64,000 nucleotides of DNA from Mongoliitalea daihaiensis (lineage in GTDB: Bacteria > Bacteroidota > Bacteroidia > Cytophagales > Cyclobacteriaceae). Below the pieces are notes generated by a model. It ran no database searches. It saw nothing but the letters and a program-made list of their open reading frames with translations, and was not told the DNA's origin. Positions 1 to 9,466 of the stretch are shown one piece after another. Both the position numbers and the translations under genes were made by a program. How positions within the stretch are numbered: position 1 is the first letter of the stretch; each line of letters opens with the position of its first letter. The DNA is taken from the NCBI RefSeq assembly GCF_021596945.1, contig NZ_CP063779.1, forward strand, positions 2,888,001 through 2,952,000. The letters run 5' to 3'.

Positions 1-1
1 T

Positions 2-385
2 AGATGGGACGGTTTGAAGGGCTATCTGACAAACACGTCTATGAAGCCAGTTGAAGTCATTGCAGCATATGGAAACCTGTGGCATATCGAGAAAGCTTTC
101 CGAATAAGTAAAACTGATATCAGAATAAGACCTATTTATCACCGTATACCAAGAAGAATAGAAACACACATCTGTATCTGTTTTGTGTCTTATGCAGTTT
201 TCAAGGAGCTAGAAAGAATGTTAAAAATATCTAAAGCGGGTTTTTCTGCAACAAGAGCAATAGAGCTGACAAAAAACATGTATCAGATAAAAGTTTTCCT
301 TCCAGATTCAAAAACTTATACAACTATACCGCTTAAACCAACCGAGGAACAGCAAGAACTTATCTCAGTTATTATGAAAATTTAG
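2..385 (+). CDS. IS1634-family transposase, C-terminal part (cut by window edge)
   Basis: The reading frame is open to the left edge, so only the C-terminal 127 or so residues are visible. The stretch LWHIEKAFRISKTDIRIRP carries the glutamate of the DDE triad in the form typical of IS1634-type transposases, followed by a basic segment (RRIETHICI). The stop at 383-385 lies just before the string GTGTCCCATC, whose reverse complement is the kind of sequence expected at an IS end; the other end is outside the window. It is a different element from the decayed one at 30.6-32.7 kb. The family call rests on motif recognition. Confidence 0.75.
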   Translation, partial: RWDGLKGYLTNTSMKPVEVIAAYGNLWHIEKAFRISKTDIRIRPIYHRIPRRIETHICICFVSYAVFKELERMLKISKAGFSATRAIELTKNMYQIKVFLPDSKTYTTIPLKPTEEQQELISVIMKI

Positions 386-395
386 CGTGGGTGTC

Positions 396-524
396 CCATC
401 GCACAAAACAGGAGAATTGGCGAATCAATGGAGTATGGATACGGAAGAAGTGATGAGCAGCTTCAAAGCACAGTTGCAAGCTTTAGAGGATGAGGTGAAG
501 GGATTAGTTCCTGTGATAGTTTAA
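396..524 (+). pseudogene. 3' fragment of an unidentified gene cut by the IS
   Basis: Directly after the transposase stop, an open frame runs from about 396 to a TAA at 522-524. It encodes roughly 42 residues rich in Glu, Gln and Leu (for example ANQWSMDTEEVMSSF). It has no start of its own and is followed by a good hairpin terminator at 534-575, as expected for the 3' end of a gene interrupted by the upstream element. I do not recognise the family. The alternative is a chance frame, but the terminator placement argues against that. Confidence 0.45.
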
Positions 525-533
525 AACTTATAT

Positions 534-575
534 AAAAGCTAATGTGATTTTGGTCGCATTGGCTTTTTATTTTTC
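534..575 (+). terminator. Rho-independent terminator candidate
   Basis: AAAAGCTAATGTG pairs with CGCATTGGCTTTT with mismatches, and the right arm runs into a T-rich tract. It lies 10 nt after the stop of the truncated reading frame at 396-524. Confidence 0.55.
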
Positions 576-600
576 CTTTTATTTTGCAATCATATTGCAA

Positions 601-969
601 ATGATTAAGTCTCTCTTCCATATCGCTACGTCGGTTTTGATTCTCTTGATGGGGATGAATTACTCCATTATTCAAGCAGAGTTTTATCTGAATAGAGCCA
701 AAATTGCAGAAGCACTTTGTGAAAACAAGAACAAACCTGAATTGGCATGTGATGGGCTTTGTGTATTAGGAAACAGATTGTCTGAAGAAAAAGAAAAGAA
801 TGAGAGTTCAATAATCTATGAGTTCCAAATTTTCCTCTACATTTTGCCAGATATTTTTGAGCTAGACAAAAATGACAGCTTTCCCAACTGTAGGCAATAT
901 ACACAATCATCAACTCAACAACTGATTTCACAGCTTAGCCTTGATTTTTTTCATCCTCCAAAAATTTAA
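601..969 (+). CDS. Small membrane-anchored cysteine-motif protein upstream of a copper-type TonB receptor
   Basis: This is a 122-residue protein if translation starts at the ATG at 601; an earlier in-frame start at 544 would add residues encoded in the terminator region, so 601 is preferred. An N-terminal hydrophobic segment (about residues 1-22) is followed by CENKNKPELACDGLC at about residues 38-52. That Cys-rich motif is seen in short Bacteroidota proteins beside metal-uptake TonB receptors. The gene for such a receptor follows 119 nt downstream on the same strand. A role in periplasmic handling of copper or another metal is inferred from the cysteines and the neighbour. Confidence 0.6.
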   Translation: MIKSLFHIATSVLILLMGMNYSIIQAEFYLNRAKIAEALCENKNKPELACDGLCVLGNRLSEEKEKNESSIIYEFQIFLYILPDIFELDKNDSFPNCRQYTQSSTQQLISQLSLDFFHPPKI

Positions 970-992
970 TAAATCACTTTCTTGAAATTTAA

Positions 993-1009
993 TGAAGCGA
1001 TTAGCTTCA
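993..1009. promoter_or_regulatory. Short palindrome between the cysteine protein and the TonB receptor
   Basis: TGAAGC-N5-GCTTCA is a perfect 6-bp inverted repeat in the 119-nt gap before the receptor. It could be an operator for a metal regulator or a small mRNA hairpin. No T tract follows, so it is not a terminator. Confidence 0.3.
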
Positions 1010-1088
1010 CTCGTTTTCTATTACCCTTCAGGAACATAAATCTTGAAAGGCAATGGTAGTTTCTTGGGATTTATTAAAATTTTAAAAT

Positions 1089-3341
1089 ATGTTTTCAATA
1101 CCAATTCGATGGATAATGGCTCTGCTGTTATCGTTTAGTTTCATTTACACAACGTTCGCCCAGACGATCCAATTACTCGATCGCCAAACCTTAGTCCCTA
1201 TCATAGGATTGACCTATCACTATGCTGATCAATCCGGTGTTTCAGATGAACTTGGTAATATCACCCTTCGCTTTCAAAAAGGAGAGTCCATTCATTTCAG
1301 TCACGTTTTATATGGTAAATGGAGCTTAAAAGCCCCAGAACTCCAAACCGCTTTGCAGCAGGGAAGGGTTTTACGGACGGAACAGGCCTATCATTTGCAA
1401 CAGGTCACCGTCATTTCTTTAAAACAAACGGATGAAAAAGATCAGCGGATCATGATATCGGATCAAGAGCGCTTACACCACGATGCAGGAGCTATTTTAA
1501 ATCAAAACCCTGTTGTTAACGGGATTCGTAAAAGTGGGGCTTTTGCTTTTGATCCCGTCATGCGAGGATTTAAGTATGAGCAATTAAATATTGTCATTGA
1601 TGGTCTTCAGTCTGCTATTGCGGCCTGTCCCAATCGCATGGACCCGCCAACATCCCAAATTGCCTTAAACCGGATCAAGCAAGTAGAAATCCTCAAGGGG
1701 CCACATGCCTTGCGCTACGGCATTGGGTTGGGCGGAACGATCAACTTTGTACAGGAGGATCCTAATTTTTCTTCCCCCAATGGAGTGTATGGTCGGTATT
1801 CAAGTATGTACGAGCATAACGGGAATATTTGGAGACATGAGGGAAGAGTAGGCTTGTCAGGGGAGAATCATGACATCGGTATCATGGGTTCTTGGTCCGC
1901 AGGAACTGATTATGTAGATGGTGAGGGCAATGTTGTACCAGCTAATTTCAGAAGAGGAACAGTCGGAATGTATGGGGATTTCAAAGTGGGTAGAAGGGAT
2001 TTGGTTCAAGTGACAGTCAATAGAAACTTTGCCAGAGACGTTGATTTCCCAAGTTTAGCAATGGATTTACGTTCCGATGATACTTGGATGGGTTCGTTGA
2101 GACATACACGCACTTTTCAGCAACGTAATTTATTATCATGGACATCCTCAATTTACCTAACCAAAGTTGACCACCTGATGGATAACTTGTTGAGAGATTT
2201 AAATCCTAGAATGAGCAATGCAAGAGTACCAGCCTTTACTCAGAATTATGGTGGGCGTACAGAAGGTTTGTGGAAATTGGGAAATGGCCGAATATATGCG
2301 GGGGCAGATTATCGCTCTGAGTCTGCACAAGGAATCCGGGAACGGGAATTTTTGATGGGGCCCATGGCTGGAAGAGTTGTATTGGATAATGCTTGGCAGG
2401 ATTCACAAATCCAAAAATTAGGAACTTTTGTGAATTATAATTTGCCATTAGGTGCGTACATGTTTTCTGTAAGTGGGCGTTTGGATGTTAATCACGCCGT
2501 AGGGAAGGATATTCTGCCTGAATTCGAGCAGGCAAATAGGGCTAGCCAAGTGACTCAATTGAACCCAGGTATTTCTTTGGGGCTCAAGAAAGACTTGACA
2601 GATGAGCTTAACATGAGTGTATGGTTGGCTAGGGTGCAACGAAGCGGTAGTTTGACCGAGCGATTTATCAATTACTTTCCAGTGGGCATGGACCCTTTTG
2701 AGCTGGTTGGGAATGCAGCACTCAAACCTGAAACCAACAATCAGTTAGATTTTGTAGTAGGCTACAAGAAAGAAAAAATTCAGGTGGAGTTCAATGCCTT
2801 TGCTGCCTACTTAACCGATTATATCACAGCAGAGCGAACGGAATTGACTCCGAGAATAGCCTCTGCTCCTGGAGTTAGGCAATTTATCAACATCGATAGA
2901 GCATTGAAAACAGGAGTAGAACTTAACCTGAGTCAATATCTGGGTTGGGGCTTGCAACAGCAGTTTGCTTTTGCTTATACTTATGGTCAAAATCTTAGCC
3001 TCTCAGAAGCACTACCAGAAATTGCACCGTTGGACATTCGATATGCTTTGATTGGAAATCATTTGGATAGTAAGCTGCATACAGCGCTCCGATTACGGCA
3101 TGTGACCGCACAAAACAGAGTTTCAGCACTCTTTGGTGAAATGACTACTCCTGGGTTTACGTTAGTAGATGTGGATGCATCGTACGCAATTACGTCTCAA
3201 TTAGCATTGAAAGTTGGTGCTCAAAATTTACTCAATCTAGCTTATTACGAACATTTAAACCGTCCTATTGGATCCGACAGGAGACCCTTGTTTGCTCCGG
3301 GAAGGAATTTCTTTGTGATGGTGAGTATGAAGTTTCCTTAA
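1089..3341 (+). CDS. TonB-dependent outer-membrane receptor, copper type (OprC/NosA-like)
   Basis: The 750-residue protein has a signal peptide ending near TTFAQ (residue 25). A short carboxypeptidase-regulatory-like segment follows, then a plug domain (GFKYEQLNIVIDG, about residues 160-172) and a long beta-barrel ending in an aromatic residue. The plug contains AACPNRMDPPTS with Cys at about residue 180 and Met at 184. This matches the CPxxMDPPT signature of TonB-dependent copper receptors and gives potential soft-metal ligands. It is probably co-transcribed with the small cysteine protein before it; a terminator follows at 3352. Copper as substrate is inferred from the family signature. Confidence 0.8.
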   Translation: MFSIPIRWIMALLLSFSFIYTTFAQTIQLLDRQTLVPIIGLTYHYADQSGVSDELGNITLRFQKGESIHFSHVLYGKWSLKAPELQTALQQGRVLRTEQAYHLQQVTVISLKQTDEKDQRIMISDQERLHHDAGAILNQNPVVNGIRKSGAFAFDPVMRGFKYEQLNIVIDGLQSAIAACPNRMDPPTSQIALNRIKQVEILKGPHALRYGIGLGGTINFVQEDPNFSSPNGVYGRYSSMYEHNGNIWRHEGRVGLSGENHDIGIMGSWSAGTDYVDGEGNVVPANFRRGTVGMYGDFKVGRRDLVQVTVNRNFARDVDFPSLAMDLRSDDTWMGSLRHTRTFQQRNLLSWTSSIYLTKVDHLMDNLLRDLNPRMSNARVPAFTQNYGGRTEGLWKLGNGRIYAGADYRSESAQGIREREFLMGPMAGRVVLDNAWQDSQIQKLGTFVNYNLPLGAYMFSVSGRLDVNHAVGKDILPEFEQANRASQVTQLNPGISLGLKKDLTDELNMSVWLARVQRSGSLTERFINYFPVGMDPFELVGNAALKPETNNQLDFVVGYKKEKIQVEFNAFAAYLTDYITAERTELTPRIASAPGVRQFINIDRALKTGVELNLSQYLGWGLQQQFAFAYTYGQNLSLSEALPEIAPLDIRYALIGNHLDSKLHTALRLRHVTAQNRVSALFGEMTTPGFTLVDVDASYAITSQLALKVGAQNLLNLAYYEHLNRPIGSDRRPLFAPGRNFFVMVSMKFP

Positions 3342-3351
3342 GGATTAGATG

Positions 3352-3410
3352 AAAAAAAGCTATTTGAGTACTAGTTTACAGAATGCATCAAATAGCTTTT
3401 TTATTTTTTT
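3352..3410 (+). terminator. Rho-independent terminator
   Basis: AAAAAGCTATTTGA and TCAAATAGCTTTTT form a 14-bp stem around a 20-nt loop, followed by a T-rich tract. It sits 10 nt after the receptor stop codon. Confidence 0.85.
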
Positions 3411-3469
3411 TATCTAAAATCGCTCGGTAGTTTATATGTTTGGAATATAAAAGCCTGATTTATTTCCCC

Positions 3470-4624
3470 ATGCTCATGAACCACTACAAGCAGCTCTTTC
3501 AATTACCGGAAGCTATTCATTACCTCAATGCCGCCTACATGTCTCCTTTACTCCGTTCGGTTGAAGAGGCGGGATATCAGGCCTTGATAAAAAAACGCAA
3601 TCCTACGCAAATCAAACCGGTCGATTTTTTTACAACTGCTGCTCGCGTAAAAGGGCTATTTGCTCAGTTGGTTCAAGCTTCAACTCAACAAATTGCTATT
3701 ATTCCTTCGGCGAGTTATGGTTTGATGACTGCTATTAAAAACCTCCCTACCAATCAGGGAAGCAAGGTTTTGGTTGTTTCGGATGAGTTTCCAAGTGGCT
3801 ATTATACTGCGGAGCGCTGGTGTTTGGAACATGGGCAAAGCATAGCAGTGGTTCCTGCTCCTGAGGTTCACAGTGAAAGAGGTGCGCTTTGGAATCAACA
3901 AATTTTAGCAGCTATTGATGATTCCTGCACGGCGATTGTGATTTCAACCATTCACTGGGCGGATGGGACTATTTTTGATTTGGAAACAATAGGAGAGGCT
4001 TGTCAAAAACATAATTGTCACTTCATAGTCGATGGAACACAATCGGTGGGTGCCATGCCCATAGATGTAAATACATGCAGGATTGATGCCTTGGTCTGTG
4101 CAGGGTACAAATGGATGATGGGGCCTTATGCAAGTGGCTTGGCTTACTATTCTAAAAAATATAATCACGGAAAACCCTTGGAAGAATCATGGATGAACCG
4201 TGCCAATGCAGAAAACTTTGCTGCTTTAACCAATTACACTTCTGAGTACTCTGAAGGTGCGGGACGTTTCAATATGGGGGAATTCAGTAGTTTTAACCTG
4301 ATGCCCATGTTGGAAGCAGCACTGATCCAATTGTTGGAATGGACTCCTGAAATGATCACGGCTTATGTGGATGAGTTAGCCAAACCCTTGATTGCCTTCT
4401 GTAAAGCTAATGGCTTTTGGGTAGAGGAAGAGGATTATCGTGCCAAGCATCTGTTTTCTATTGGCTTACCAAGTGGGATTGAGCGCACGGATCTTTTGAA
4501 AGCCTTGGAAGAGGCACAAGTCTATGTTTCAGTTAGGGGAGAAGGGATTCGTGTTTCCCTACACCTTTTCAATACCCAAGAGGATATCCAAGCATTCATC
4601 GACGTACTTAGTAAATCATTATAG
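3470..4624 (+). CDS. Class V PLP-dependent aminotransferase (cysteine desulfurase fold)
   Basis: The protein is about 385 residues long, the usual length for class V enzymes. It contains the PLP-binding aspartate in HFIVDGTQSVGA and the Schiff-base lysine in CAGYKWMMGPYASG, both in class V spacing. ATG codons at 3470 and 3476 are better starts than the upstream TTG at 3440. No conserved active-site cysteine loop is obvious, so cysteine desulfurase activity is not claimed; kynureninase-like or selenocysteine-lyase-like members share this layout. It stands alone between a terminator and an intergenic repeat. Confidence 0.8.
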   Translation: MLMNHYKQLFQLPEAIHYLNAAYMSPLLRSVEEAGYQALIKKRNPTQIKPVDFFTTAARVKGLFAQLVQASTQQIAIIPSASYGLMTAIKNLPTNQGSKVLVVSDEFPSGYYTAERWCLEHGQSIAVVPAPEVHSERGALWNQQILAAIDDSCTAIVISTIHWADGTIFDLETIGEACQKHNCHFIVDGTQSVGAMPIDVNTCRIDALVCAGYKWMMGPYASGLAYYSKKYNHGKPLEESWMNRANAENFAALTNYTSEYSEGAGRFNMGEFSSFNLMPMLEAALIQLLEWTPEMITAYVDELAKPLIAFCKANGFWVEEEDYRAKHLFSIGLPSGIERTDLLKALEEAQVYVSVRGEGIRVSLHLFNTQEDIQAFIDVLSKSL

Positions 4625-4756
4625 TCTCTCGTAGATCTTGCTGATTTAACAGATTTGCCGCAGATAATTATTTCAATTTTTAGATCTGTCTTAAATCTGT
4701 TTGACCTCCTTTATCTGTGAGATATCTGCAAAATCTATTTGATCAGCGAGAGACCT
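4623..4756. repeat. Imperfect inverted repeat between two genes
   Basis: A left arm beginning AGTCTCTCGTAGATCTTGCT is mirrored by a right arm ending ATCAGCGAGAGACCT, with internal repetitions of CTGATTTAACAGATTTG-like units and their reverse complements. The arms would fold into a long imperfect hairpin. This kind of 'AACAGATT' dispersed repeat is common between genes in Bacteroidota. It begins on the aminotransferase stop codon and ends 73 nt before the next gene. Confidence 0.6.
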
Positions 4757-4828
4757 TTCGAGGAATTTTATTTTTGCTCCATGATTTTTTTTGGTACATT
4801 CCTGCAATCATCAACAATACCTGTTCTT

Positions 4829-7582
4829 ATGCTACGAAAAATACTTTCCCTTGCATTTATTTTTTGTCTCTATACGTCGCTTTTTGCCCAGCAGCAGCTA
4901 GACGAACGATATAATCAACTCATCAAAGATTTCACAACCGATGCCCGATTTCTGCCCGAGAAGCTATTGAATGTGGTGGACCATCCTACGATTCCTTCTC
5001 CATTGAAACATTTTGGACATATCATCGGAGCAGAAGGTCATGTGCACCGGACAGAGGAGATTTTTGGCTATTACAAAAAATTGGCAGAAACCTCTCCCAT
5101 GATTCATATGCAGGAAATGGGTAAATCCGAGGAGGGGAGATCGTTTTACTTGGTCATCATTGCAGATGAGAAAAGTATAGAACGATTGGAGCATTACAAA
5201 ACACAAACAGCCCGATTGGCTGATGCTCGAATAACCAGTCCTGAACAAGCTCGCGCTATCATTCAAGACAGCAAACCCATCTATTATGTATCTGGAGGAA
5301 TGCATGCGACGGAAATGGGTTCCCCAGAAATGATGATGGAACTGGCCTATCGCTTGGTGACTTCTTCGGAAGATGAAATCCGCCAGATTCGGGAAAATGT
5401 CATTACCGTAATCAACCCGATTATGGAGCCCGACGGTTGGGATAAGCAGGTGGATTGGTATTACAGATATACCAAAGGTCGGGAAAAGTTTGATGATGGA
5501 TTTCCACGCTCTACGCCTTATTGGGGTAAATATGTATTTCACGACAACAACCGAGATGGCTTACAAATCTCTCAAGCCATCACCAAAAGTATATTCAAAG
5601 GATTTTTTGAGTTTCATCCGACGGTAATGTTGGATTTGCATGAGTCTGTTCCATTGTTGTATATTTCCACAGGAACAGGTCCTTACAATGACTATGTAGA
5701 CCCTATAACCCAAAGTGAATGGCAGGTCATGGGCAATCATGATGTGGCAGCAGTAGCTTCCCAAGGAATGCCGGGTGCCTTTACTTGGGCCTTTTACGAT
5801 GGATGGTGGCCGGGTTACGGGATTTGGGTAGCCAATAATCACAATTCCAATGGGCGCTTTTATGAAACCTATGGCAATGCAGGTGCAGACACCTATTTGA
5901 GGGATTTGTCCACGTCCAGATATGCAGGAGATTTAGCGACTTCCAAAGAATGGTACAGACCTGACCCAGCGACTCCTCAGGTATTTTGGTCTTTCCGAAA
6001 TAATATCAATTACACCCAAGTTGGGGTGATTGCTTCCTTGTCCTATGCGGCGAATAATGGCAAACTGCTGTTGGAAAACTTCTATAAGAAAGGCTACAAC
6101 AGTCTTCAAAAAGGAAAAACAGAAGGCCCAAAAGCTTATTCCATTGCCAAAGCTCAGCGGGATCCTAGCATGGCGGCTTATTTGGCAGGTCAGCTAATTG
6201 CGCAAGGTATTGAGATGCATGAAAATGACACTCATTACATTGCCTTGACGGAACAGCCGTACCGGAACTTGTTGGTTTCACTGATGACCCCAACTGCCTA
6301 TCCGAAAGATGCGAAATTTCCACCTTATGATGCGATTGCTTGGACTTTACCCAATTTGTATGGGGTGGAGGTAGAAGCGCATGAGGAATTGAAAATGAAT
6401 CCTGCTGAATTGAAAAGAGTAGAGGATGGTGTACGCTACGAGGGTACAGTTTCTGGTGATGCTAACAGTTATCTAATTCCTTATCATGCGCAGGCGAATG
6501 TGTTGCCAGCTTTATATGCCATCAAGGCAAGTGCTAGGAATTCGGAGTTTTTTGTTTTGCCCAATAGTACAGATATCAAAGGTGAATTGTATCCAGCAGG
6601 GACAGTTCTGATCCGTAAAATCAGTCCCTCAATAGCCAAGCAAGTTGCTCAGGAGTTTGGGTTGGACTTGGTTCCTGAACCACTTACGATCATGAGTGCT
6701 GCCTTACGAACGATTCAATTGCCACGCATTGCCATCTACCATACGTGGTTTAATACGCAAGATGAAGGCTGGTCACGCTATACATTTGATACCAAAAAAA
6801 TTCCATACAGCAGTATCGATAAAGAGGATTTGAAAGCTGGTAATTTACGTGCCAAATACGATGTGATTTTAGTGCCAAGAGTACGTGGGAATGCGAAAAA
6901 CTTTATCCATGGAGTCGATAGTAAATTCGGTCCCATGCCTTATACCAAAACTACAGACTTTCCCTCTCATGGATTTCCTTCCAGTACTTCGGATATGACA
7001 GGTGGGCCTGGTTTTGTTGGGATGGAGCATTTGAGAAAGTTTGTAGAAGAGGGAGGCATGCTGGTAACCTTGGAAAACAGTTCAGCGATCATGGCAGAAG
7101 CTGGATTAATTCCAGAATTGTCTCCCGTAAGTACGCCTAGTTTATTTCACCCGGGGTCAATTGTCCGAGGGAAGGCTAGAAATTCCATCCATCCAATCTT
7201 GTATGGGTTTCCAGAGGATTTCGATTTATTCAGAGGAAACGGTCCGCTGTTACAAACCGATAAATACAACCGTCAGTACATGGTCGCTCAGTATGGCTAT
7301 GGTCAGTTGAAAGATGAGGTTCCCTACGAAGGTCCGATTTTAGGTATGCCATCTGTAGAAAAAGTAGCAAAAGAAGACAAGACTGCGACCAAGAACCCTT
7401 CATATGTTGTCTCCGGGATGGTTCGCAACGAACAGGAAATCATTGGTCACGGTGCCATCTTCCATGTTCCTCTCGGCAAAGGTTCCATAGTAGCCTTCAC
7501 CTTCGATCCCCTCCATCGATACCTCAACTTGCACCAAGCCCCGATGGTATGGAATGCGATGATGCACTGGAATTACAGGTAA
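4829..7582 (+). CDS. Secreted M14-family zinc carboxypeptidase
   Basis: The start at 4829 is chosen because it gives a clean signal peptide (MLRKILSLAFIFCLYTSLFAQ); the longer in-frame version runs into the repeat. The mature part carries the M14 zinc motif HATE (His about 159, Glu about 162) and the third ligand His at about 271 in MLDLHESVP. The total length is about 917 residues. The long C-terminal half, without further catalytic motifs, is typical of the large Bacteroidota M14 proteins. It probably cleaves peptides in the periplasm or outside the cell. It is followed by a bidirectional terminator. Confidence 0.85.
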   Translation: MLRKILSLAFIFCLYTSLFAQQQLDERYNQLIKDFTTDARFLPEKLLNVVDHPTIPSPLKHFGHIIGAEGHVHRTEEIFGYYKKLAETSPMIHMQEMGKSEEGRSFYLVIIADEKSIERLEHYKTQTARLADARITSPEQARAIIQDSKPIYYVSGGMHATEMGSPEMMMELAYRLVTSSEDEIRQIRENVITVINPIMEPDGWDKQVDWYYRYTKGREKFDDGFPRSTPYWGKYVFHDNNRDGLQISQAITKSIFKGFFEFHPTVMLDLHESVPLLYISTGTGPYNDYVDPITQSEWQVMGNHDVAAVASQGMPGAFTWAFYDGWWPGYGIWVANNHNSNGRFYETYGNAGADTYLRDLSTSRYAGDLATSKEWYRPDPATPQVFWSFRNNINYTQVGVIASLSYAANNGKLLLENFYKKGYNSLQKGKTEGPKAYSIAKAQRDPSMAAYLAGQLIAQGIEMHENDTHYIALTEQPYRNLLVSLMTPTAYPKDAKFPPYDAIAWTLPNLYGVEVEAHEELKMNPAELKRVEDGVRYEGTVSGDANSYLIPYHAQANVLPALYAIKASARNSEFFVLPNSTDIKGELYPAGTVLIRKISPSIAKQVAQEFGLDLVPEPLTIMSAALRTIQLPRIAIYHTWFNTQDEGWSRYTFDTKKIPYSSIDKEDLKAGNLRAKYDVILVPRVRGNAKNFIHGVDSKFGPMPYTKTTDFPSHGFPSSTSDMTGGPGFVGMEHLRKFVEEGGMLVTLENSSAIMAEAGLIPELSPVSTPSLFHPGSIVRGKARNSIHPILYGFPEDFDLFRGNGPLLQTDKYNRQYMVAQYGYGQLKDEVPYEGPILGMPSVEKVAKEDKTATKNPSYVVSGMVRNEQEIIGHGAIFHVPLGKGSIVAFTFDPLHRYLNLHQAPMVWNAMMHWNYR

Positions 7583-7687
7583 AAGCTCTCGCAGAAGGCG
7601 CGGAAGACGCAGAAAATAAATGAAGAAAAAAATTCAGTTATAAAGTAGTTTTTGTAATAGTGATTTTAATCAACAATAAGAATAAGG

Positions 7688-7720
7688 AAAAAGAAGGGGT
7701 GTAAGAGCTCCTTCTTTTTT
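7688..7720. terminator. Bidirectional terminator between convergent genes
   Basis: AAAAAGAAGG pairs with CCTTCTTTTT around a 12-nt loop, with A and T tracts on both sides. It serves the M14 peptidase (+) and the GxxExxY gene (-), whose stop codon is adjacent. Confidence 0.7.
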
Positions 7721-8104
7721 TTAATAGCCATTCACTATTCTTATTAAGGATTCTCTGTCTACTAGTTTTTTTGCGTTAAAGTTTACTAAGTAGCCAACGG
7801 TTTTATTTGAAAGCTTCAAATAAGTAAGCAGTTGCTTTTTATGAACATCATGTAACTCTTCAATAGACTTTATTTCTATAATCACTTGGTCATTTACTAG
7901 TAAATCAAGTCTATAGCCCAAATCAAGTTTATCTCCCTTATAAAATACGGGAAGTTGTACTTGAGATTCAACTTGCAAACCTCTGCTTTTTAATTCAATG
8001 ATTAAAGCTTTTTCGTAAATCGACTCATATAGCCCTGCGCCAAGCTCTTTAAAAACTTCGTAAATGGAGCCCTTTATTTCATATGTAAGTTCATGTAATT
8101 CCAT
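7721..8104 (-). CDS. GxxExxY protein (PD-(D/E)XK-like fold)
   Basis: The 127-residue protein contains the family-defining motif GLYESIY near residue 24. A predicted nuclease-like core follows: DLLVNDQVIIEIKS holds the Asp...Glu-x-Lys residues. The family is widespread and often accessory; a nuclease or DNA-related role is suggested by the fold but unproven. It stands alone, with 150 nt of AT-rich sequence on its promoter side. Confidence 0.8.
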   Translation of the reverse strand: MELHELTYEIKGSIYEVFKELGAGLYESIYEKALIIELKSRGLQVESQVQLPVFYKGDKLDLGYRLDLLVNDQVIIEIKSIEELHDVHKKQLLTYLKLSNKTVGYLVNFNAKKLVDRESLIRIVNGY

Positions 8105-8254
8105 AGCTTAAAAATAACCATGAACTAGGAATGAATTAGCAATTTAAGTACTTCAATAAACGTTTATTTTAGGGTTTGTCTATCCAAGAAATTCACAATC
8201 TTTTTAATTCAAGAATCAACCAAACTTGCCAAAGACTTTCAAATAAATTCTTTT

Positions 8255-9415
8255 TCAAAATTTTTCTGCGAATTCCGTGCTTTCAGCGAGCCATAGATTC
8301 CATATACCCCCTCTCTCTGCCTCTTTGGTCTCTTGCAATTCTCCATGGAGGATAAAGAAAGGCTGCCCGTCAGTGCCGAGGTCCCAGAGTTGGCCGCGAA
8401 GGAAAATGTTTGCTCCATGGCGGGCTTGGGTGGAGGAGATACGGCCAGGGAGGGCGTATTTTTTCCAAGCTTCCTGTTCGGTGAGGGTTCCGATGTCTGA
8501 AAGGGCTACATCTGAAGGGGCAGGAGCGCCGTTGTATCCGGCCCAAGGAATGTTCATAGCCCCATTGCCGGCACAATAGGAATTGACCAAGATAATGTCT
8601 GCTTCCTGTACAGCTTGATAGGATCCAGGGTACCAGGAATCGGCGCACACAAGTACTCCGATTTTACCGATGGGTAAGTTTATGGTGGGGATATTGGCAG
8701 GATTGGTGGCCGTTATAAATGGTTTCTCAGAATCAATGGGAAATGCTTTTTTGACTGAATGGGGAAAAATCTCTCCAGTTGGGGTGAAGATAAATGATGT
8801 GTTATGGATTGGTTCTTCTGGGTTGACAGTTAGTTGTCCATCAAGCACCTCAACTCCTGGGAGATTGATGGAACCTGCTACGATATGAATGCCATACGTT
8901 TTGGAAAGCTGCTGAAAGGTTGCGTTGTAAATGCGTGCCATTTCCTCACTTTTCATACGGAATAGGGTGGAGGCAATTCTATCTTCATCCGATGATGACA
9001 AGGAGTAGTTTTTTAAAAAAGTCACAGGCTTACTTAATAACAGCATAGCCATCGCTCCGGTCAAGGTTGAAGCTTTGCTGACTGCTACTTTTTCATTGGC
9101 AATTACCAACCATGTTCCAAGGTATTCAGGAAGTAATACGATCGTTTTATCTCCAAAAAATCCAGCCCGATGAGCTTCTTGAAAATAGGCGTCCATCTTT
9201 TCCAAAAACAAATCCTCGCTCAAATAATCTGAAGTCAGCATATAAGGCTGAATCCCCACAATGTTGCCAGCAGAACTATCTGCGTCATTTGGATTAATAC
9301 TCGACACCAAACTGATATGAGACTCCATAGAAACTGCCTCAACCGAATGCCCCACATTCGCCCAAATCATCCATCCCAAAATTAACATCACCAAACCAAT
9401 CCAAATCTTTTTCAT
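8255..9415 (-). CDS. Carbon-nitrogen hydrolase (nitrilase superfamily), exported or membrane-anchored
   Basis: The 386-residue protein begins with a signal-anchor-like segment (MKKIWIGLVMLILGWMIW). The nitrilase triad is readable in order: Glu in VLLPEYLG, Lys in PHSVKKAFPI and Cys in GVLVCADSWYPGS. Most family members are cytosolic amidases, so the N-terminal hydrophobic segment implies action in the periplasm or at the membrane. It follows the amine oxidase gene by about 51 nt on the same strand, so the two may share a transcript. The substrate is unknown. Confidence 0.8.
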   Translation of the reverse strand: MKKIWIGLVMLILGWMIWANVGHSVEAVSMESHISLVSSINPNDADSSAGNIVGIQPYMLTSDYLSEDLFLEKMDAYFQEAHRAGFFGDKTIVLLPEYLGTWLVIANEKVAVSKASTLTGAMAMLLLSKPVTFLKNYSLSSSDEDRIASTLFRMKSEEMARIYNATFQQLSKTYGIHIVAGSINLPGVEVLDGQLTVNPEEPIHNTSFIFTPTGEIFPHSVKKAFPIDSEKPFITATNPANIPTINLPIGKIGVLVCADSWYPGSYQAVQEADIILVNSYCAGNGAMNIPWAGYNGAPAPSDVALSDIGTLTEQEAWKKYALPGRISSTQARHGANIFLRGQLWDLGTDGQPFFILHGELQETKEAERGGIWNLWLAESTEFAEKF

Positions 9416-9466
9416 GCGTATTTATCTGTTTTCAATCATCCAAAACCAACCAAAAAATATCCGCGC

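Noticed and set aside
4717-4914. 65-codon plus-strand frame before the M14 peptidase
   Set aside because: It begins inside the repeat and overlaps the signal peptide of the peptidase in another frame.
4964-5542. 192-codon minus-strand frame inside the M14 peptidase gene
   Set aside because: It is antisense to the zinc-ligand region of a clear enzyme, and shows no signal or motif of its own.
8277-8579. 100-codon plus-strand frame opposite the nitrilase-family gene
   Set aside because: It overlaps the catalytic Cys region of the real gene and has no supporting start context or domain.
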